DNA from: Novosphingobium mathurense
GTDB lineage: Bacteria; Pseudomonadota; Alphaproteobacteria; Sphingomonadales; Sphingomonadaceae
NCBI RefSeq assembly: GCF_900168325.1
Contig: NZ_FVZE01000002.1
Coordinates: forward strand, 744,001-808,000
Reading direction: 5' to 3'
DNA: 64,000 bases
Below the pieces are notes generated by a model, which saw nothing but the letters and a program-made list of their open reading frames with translations, was not told the origin of the DNA and did no database searches. Of this stretch, positions 60,716-64,000 are shown in pieces. The position numbers and the translations under genes are program-made. Numbering within the stretch: the first letter of the stretch is position 1; each line of letters begins with the position of its first letter.

Positions 60716-62950
60716 TTAGTTTTGTCGTAAACAGCCGTCCGTGGTTTCGTCGAATGCGGCCCGGGGCCGGCAGTCGCTGGCGTGGACGGGTTTCGACAGC
60801 AGGAAGCCCTGGCCCATCAGGCAGCCCATCTCATGCAGCATCGTCAGTTGCTCCCGGGTCTCGATGCCTTCGGCAATGACGTCGACCGAAAGGCTGCGGG
60901 CCATGGCGATGACGCCGGCCACGATCGAATGCGCGTAACGGTCCTGCGCGATGTCGCACACGAAGCTGCGGTCGATCTTCACCTTGTCGATCGGAAAGAC
61001 CTTGAGGTGCGTCAGTGAGGAAAATCCGGTCCCGAAATCGTCGAGGGCGATGGAAATTCCTGCCGCCTTGAGCCGCTCGAGAACGGCGCGCATGCGTTCC
61101 AGATCGTTCACCAGCAGCATCGTTTCGGTGACTTCCAGGGTGATGCGCTCGGTGGGAATGTCATGGGCGGCCAGAGTGGACAGCAGCATGTCCGCATAGT
61201 CGCCGCCCAGCAGGTCGGCCTCGGTGGCGTTTATGCTGACGAAGCCGGGGGTTCCGGCGGAGCGGGAGATGCTGGCGAAGTCCGCGGCGATAAGGGATAT
61301 CATCCGGGAAGCGACTAGCCTGGAAAGTTCCGGATCGACGAGGGCGGGCAGGAGCTGCGCCGCCGTCATTTCCTTGCCTGCCGCGCTCGTCAGTCGCAGC
61401 AGCGCCTCATAGCCCTCTGTGCGGCCCGTGCGCAGGTCGACGATCGGCTGGTAGCGCGCAAAGATGCGATGCTGTTCGAGCGCCGAACGGATTTCCAGCT
61501 CTATGGCCTTGCGCGCCTGCTTTCGCTGCTCGAACGACTTGTCGTAGAAATGGACGAGCCCCATGCCGGTGGTCTTGCCGAGGTGAAGCGCCTGATTGGC
61601 GCGTCGCACCATTTCCTTGCCCGAAATACCCGGCTCGCTTGCCGCGACGCCGCAAGTGGCCCTCAAGTAGATCGTGCGGCAAGGTTGTTCGATCGGGACT
61701 GCTATGGCGTCGATCACCTTGCGGGCGAACTTCTGGATGGCCTCGATCGGCTTGTTGCCCGGTATCGTGACCGCAAACTCGTCTCCGCCCCAGCGGGAAA
61801 CCGACCAGTGCTCCGCCGCAAGCGCGGCGATCCTTGCGCTGATTTCGCGCAGCGCATGGTCCCCCACGGTATGCCCGTAGATCTCGTTGGTATCCTTCAA
61901 CCCGTCGAGGTCGAACATCAGCAGGTGAGGCGGTCGTGCACCGCCGCCATTTCGCTGGATCGTTTCATCGAGATGCGCCGCGAAGGCATTGCGATTGAGC
62001 AGGCCGGTCAGGTCGTCGATTTCGGCCGCGCGCTTCAGGGCAAGGTGCGTCGTATGCCGTTCGGTAACATCCATGAGGACGCCGACGATGCGTCTGGGGC
62101 CTTCGCATTCCTTGCGCTTTTGGCCGATAATGTGCACCCGTTTGGACTTGCCGGTGCGCGTAACGATGTCGGCCTCGAAGCTGACTTCGTCAGCCCCGTC
62201 CTTCATCGCCCGGATGGCGTTGCGGACTATGGGTCTGTGCTGGGGCACGATGTAGTCAATGGCGGTCTGGCTATCGATGGGCTGATCGATCGGATGGTCG
62301 TGGATGGTGTGGATGCTCTCGGACCAGGTGATCCGGGCAGTCTCGATGTCATAATCCCAGGCACCGATCCGGGCGATCCGCTCCATCTGGCGGAAGGTCA
62401 TGTCGACCTGTTCAAGCCTTTCCTTCTCGGCAGCCAGATCGCGATGAATCCGGTCCAGCTCGAGCGTGAGGACATGGGCCGCGACGAGTTGCTCTACCAG
62501 GGTGGAGAGATTTCCCATCAGGTCTATGTGCGAAGTATCGAACTTGTCGCAGGCCGGATCGGCTGCGCACACGGTCCCGAGGATATGGCCGTCGGGCGCG
62601 CGAACCGGATAACCGATATAGGACCGGATCTGCGGTCCTTCGCGCACGAGAATGCTGTCGGAGAAGCGCGTGTCCTTGTGGGTGTCGCGGATGAGAAAGG
62701 GTTCGCCAAGGGCCACCGGATAATTGCAGAACGCCATCTCCCGGGGCGTTTCCCTGACATCGATCCCGCGCGAGGCAAGGAACCATTGCCGCTGCTCATC
62801 CATCAGCGAGATCATTGCGATCGAGGAATCGAGTGACCGGCTGATGACCTGGACGATCTCGTCGAACGACGAGTGCCCCGGGCTGTCAAGCAATTCAAGC
62901 TGTCTGAGCGCTGCGACCCGCTCGGCATCATTCGGTGGAATGGGGGGCAT
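60716..62950 (-). CDS. GAF-PAS-GGDEF-EAL cyclic-di-GMP signalling protein
   Basis: 744 residues, cytoplasmic. GAF (about 20-160), PAS (190-300), GGDEF (about 310-465, motif RWGGDEF intact), EAL (about 480-735, with YEALLRL, DDFGTGFSSL and EGIET). Both catalytic signatures are complete, so it could make or break cyclic di-GMP; no I-site was seen before GGDEF (sequence ahead is EHWSVS). Many such hybrids act mainly as phosphodiesterases with the GGDEF domain sensing GTP. It may oppose the cyclase encoded 68 nt downstream. Confidence 0.93.
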   Translation of the reverse strand: MPPIPPNDAERVAALRQLELLDSPGHSSFDEIVQVISRSLDSSIAMISLMDEQRQWFLASRGIDVRETPREMAFCNYPVALGEPFLIRDTHKDTRFSDSILVREGPQIRSYIGYPVRAPDGHILGTVCAADPACDKFDTSHIDLMGNLSTLVEQLVAAHVLTLELDRIHRDLAAEKERLEQVDMTFRQMERIARIGAWDYDIETARITWSESIHTIHDHPIDQPIDSQTAIDYIVPQHRPIVRNAIRAMKDGADEVSFEADIVTRTGKSKRVHIIGQKRKECEGPRRIVGVLMDVTERHTTHLALKRAAEIDDLTGLLNRNAFAAHLDETIQRNGGGARPPHLLMFDLDGLKDTNEIYGHTVGDHALREISARIAALAAEHWSVSRWGGDEFAVTIPGNKPIEAIQKFARKVIDAIAVPIEQPCRTIYLRATCGVAASEPGISGKEMVRRANQALHLGKTTGMGLVHFYDKSFEQRKQARKAIELEIRSALEQHRIFARYQPIVDLRTGRTEGYEALLRLTSAAGKEMTAAQLLPALVDPELSRLVASRMISLIAADFASISRSAGTPGFVSINATEADLLGGDYADMLLSTLAAHDIPTERITLEVTETMLLVNDLERMRAVLERLKAAGISIALDDFGTGFSSLTHLKVFPIDKVKIDRSFVCDIAQDRYAHSIVAGVIAMARSLSVDVIAEGIETREQLTMLHEMGCLMGQGFLLSKPVHASDCRPRAAFDETTDGCLRQN

Positions 62951-63478
62951 TATCTTCTGGCATTCCTTGAGCGCGACGATCCGAATTCTTCTTGGTGCTT
63001 TATATTACGCTTTTGAAATAATCTGGTTATTTTTTTGATAATGCAGGATAAGATGTTTTAGTCCTGTGGGATTTCGTCAAGTTTTTATATATGCTGATCG
63101 GCTCCCGTTTCGCAGGAGAAGGGTCGTGTTGCAAGCGCGACAGTGACCATAGGGGCGCCATCTTGATGCGATTGAGTGTCAGATTGGCGCATCCGGATGG
63201 CGGTAAGCTGGATCGCAAGGGCAGAGGTAACGTCCTGGCCTGACATGTATTGTGTTAGTCGATCCAGCCATCCGGAAATGTTCCTGGCGTCTTGGCGGCG
63301 CCAGAAGGCGGGATTTGCAAGGAGTGTAGTGCGCGGGGAATTTCCTTCTGCAATATTTGTTATATATTTCTATAAGTTGCGCCTGACGGCGTGGCGCTTG
63401 TCCGAATTCGTGCGAATGCCTTACCGCCGGGCAGGGGTTGCGTATCGCCCGCACCTCCCTCATTCGAAGTCGACGGAA
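62951..63478. other. 528-bp noncoding region with a long imperfect inverted repeat
   Basis: No credible gene was found. AT-rich patches at about 62998-63050 and 63355-63380 are probable promoters for the flanking divergent genes. CCGGATGG (63193-63200) plus GCTGGATCG (63207-63215) pair with CGATCCAGC plus CATCCGG (63260-63275) to give a 16-bp stem with one bulge and a 44-nt loop. This may be a structured RNA or regulatory hairpin. Confidence 0.45.
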
Positions 63479-64000
63479 ATGACGCAAGGGAAGAGGCAGG
63501 AAGTGTCGGGCGATCTCTATTCACGCATTGCGCGCAGTTTCGATGCGTATGCAGACAGCATCCTCGTCGATGACGGGCAGCGTCGCTGGACCTATCGTGA
63601 GGTCGAGCAGGAGGCCGGGCGACTGGCCGCGCGGCTGCAAGGGCTGGGAGTGGCACCGGGCGAGCGGGTGCTGGTGCAGACCGACAAGAACGTCGAGACG
63701 CTGATCCTCTATATCGCCACGATCCGGGCCGGGGCGATCTACCTGCCGCTCAACGTGGATTACACCGAAGCCGAACTGGCCTATTTCGCGACCGATGCCA
63801 CGCCGGTCCTGGCCGTCTGCCGCGATCAGAGTACCGGACTGTTCAACCGCATCGGCGGCGGCAGGATGCAGGTGACGACGCTCGAACGCCTCTTTGCCGA
63901 CCTGCCGCAAGAGGGTGCCGCGCCCGTCCCGCGCCAGAGCGACGATATCGCGGCGATCCTTTATACTTCGGGTACGACCGGCAAGCCCAAGGGGGCGATG
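63479..64000 (+). CDS. Acyl-CoA synthetase (malonyl-CoA synthetase-like), N-terminal part
   Basis: 174 codons from ATG 63479 to the window end. AMP-dependent ligase: GVAPGERVLVQTDKNVET, GAIYLPLNVDYTEAELAYFA and the nucleotide-binding loop LYTSGTTGKPKGAM. The ordering and the YTEAELAYF stretch fit MatB-type malonyl-CoA synthetases, which activate malonate or methylmalonate; other AMP ligases cannot be excluded without the C-terminus. The GACGGAA stretch upstream is a weak ribosome site. Confidence 0.82.
   Translation, partial: MTQGKRQEVSGDLYSRIARSFDAYADSILVDDGQRRWTYREVEQEAGRLAARLQGLGVAPGERVLVQTDKNVETLILYIATIRAGAIYLPLNVDYTEAELAYFATDATPVLAVCRDQSTGLFNRIGGGRMQVTTLERLFADLPQEGAAPVPRQSDDIAAILYTSGTTGKPKGAM

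Overview
The window reads as chromosomal DNA of a high-GC alphaproteobacterium of the order Sphingomonadales, most like Novosphingobium or a close relative. This is inferred from codon use, the TonB-receptor/PiuC iron locus, the sphingomonad-type exopolysaccharide genes and the style of the ECF sigma and IclR genes. No rRNA, tRNA, CRISPR array, insertion sequence or prophage was seen. Both ends cut through genes: a formate/nitrite transporter on the left and a malonyl-CoA synthetase-like AMP ligase on the right.

Region 1 (1-9499, all +) is a nitrogen assimilation locus: FNT transporter, a fused PP2C phosphatase/Ser-Thr kinase, cyanase, then nirB-nirD-nasA-cobA. Nitrate is reduced by NasA and nitrite by NirBD; CobA supplies the siroheme precursor, and cyanase releases ammonia from cyanate. 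The nirB leader carries two hexaloop hairpins (A at loop position 1, G at position 4). The second overlaps the 5' arm of an intrinsic terminator, which is the architecture recognised by ANTAR antiterminators of the NasR/NasT type.

Region 2 (9564-15726) holds an ECF sigma factor and its anti-sigma factor, divergent from an exported subtilisin-like protease and a secreted Gly/Ala/Ser-rich protein. An 11-bp inverted repeat lies in the divergent promoter. A lipoprotein glycosidase (clan GH-A-like) and a proline-dehydrogenase-like enzyme with an altered substrate motif follow.

Region 3 (15927-43532) is a Wzx/Wzy-type surface polysaccharide locus in several transcription units. It has the initiating sugar transferase, Wza, Wzc tyrosine kinase, an outer-membrane barrel, flippase, polymerase, six glycosyltransferases (two each of GT2, GT4 and GT8), a CDP-sugar branch (glucose-1-phosphate cytidylyltransferase, an SDR, two C-methyltransferase-type enzymes), two GNAT/FemAB-like acyltransferases, a membrane-anchored LpxO/AspH-family hydroxylase and a GINT1-propeller-like protein. 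It ends with a LuxR-type regulator whose receiver is partly degenerate.

Region 4 (43698-52517) contains a SleB-type hydrolase, an unrecognised protein, an exported KatG, an IclR regulator preceded by seven perfect 7-bp tandem repeats, an isochorismatase-fold amidase and an SBF-type transporter. Region 5 (52514-59433, -) is an iron-uptake locus: ApbE, DUF4198, DUF2271, PepSY protein, TonB, siderophore receptor with a Fur box, and PiuC. Region 6 (59529-64000) has two cyclic-di-GMP enzymes, a 528-bp noncoding stretch with a long structured inverted repeat, and the truncated MatB-like gene.
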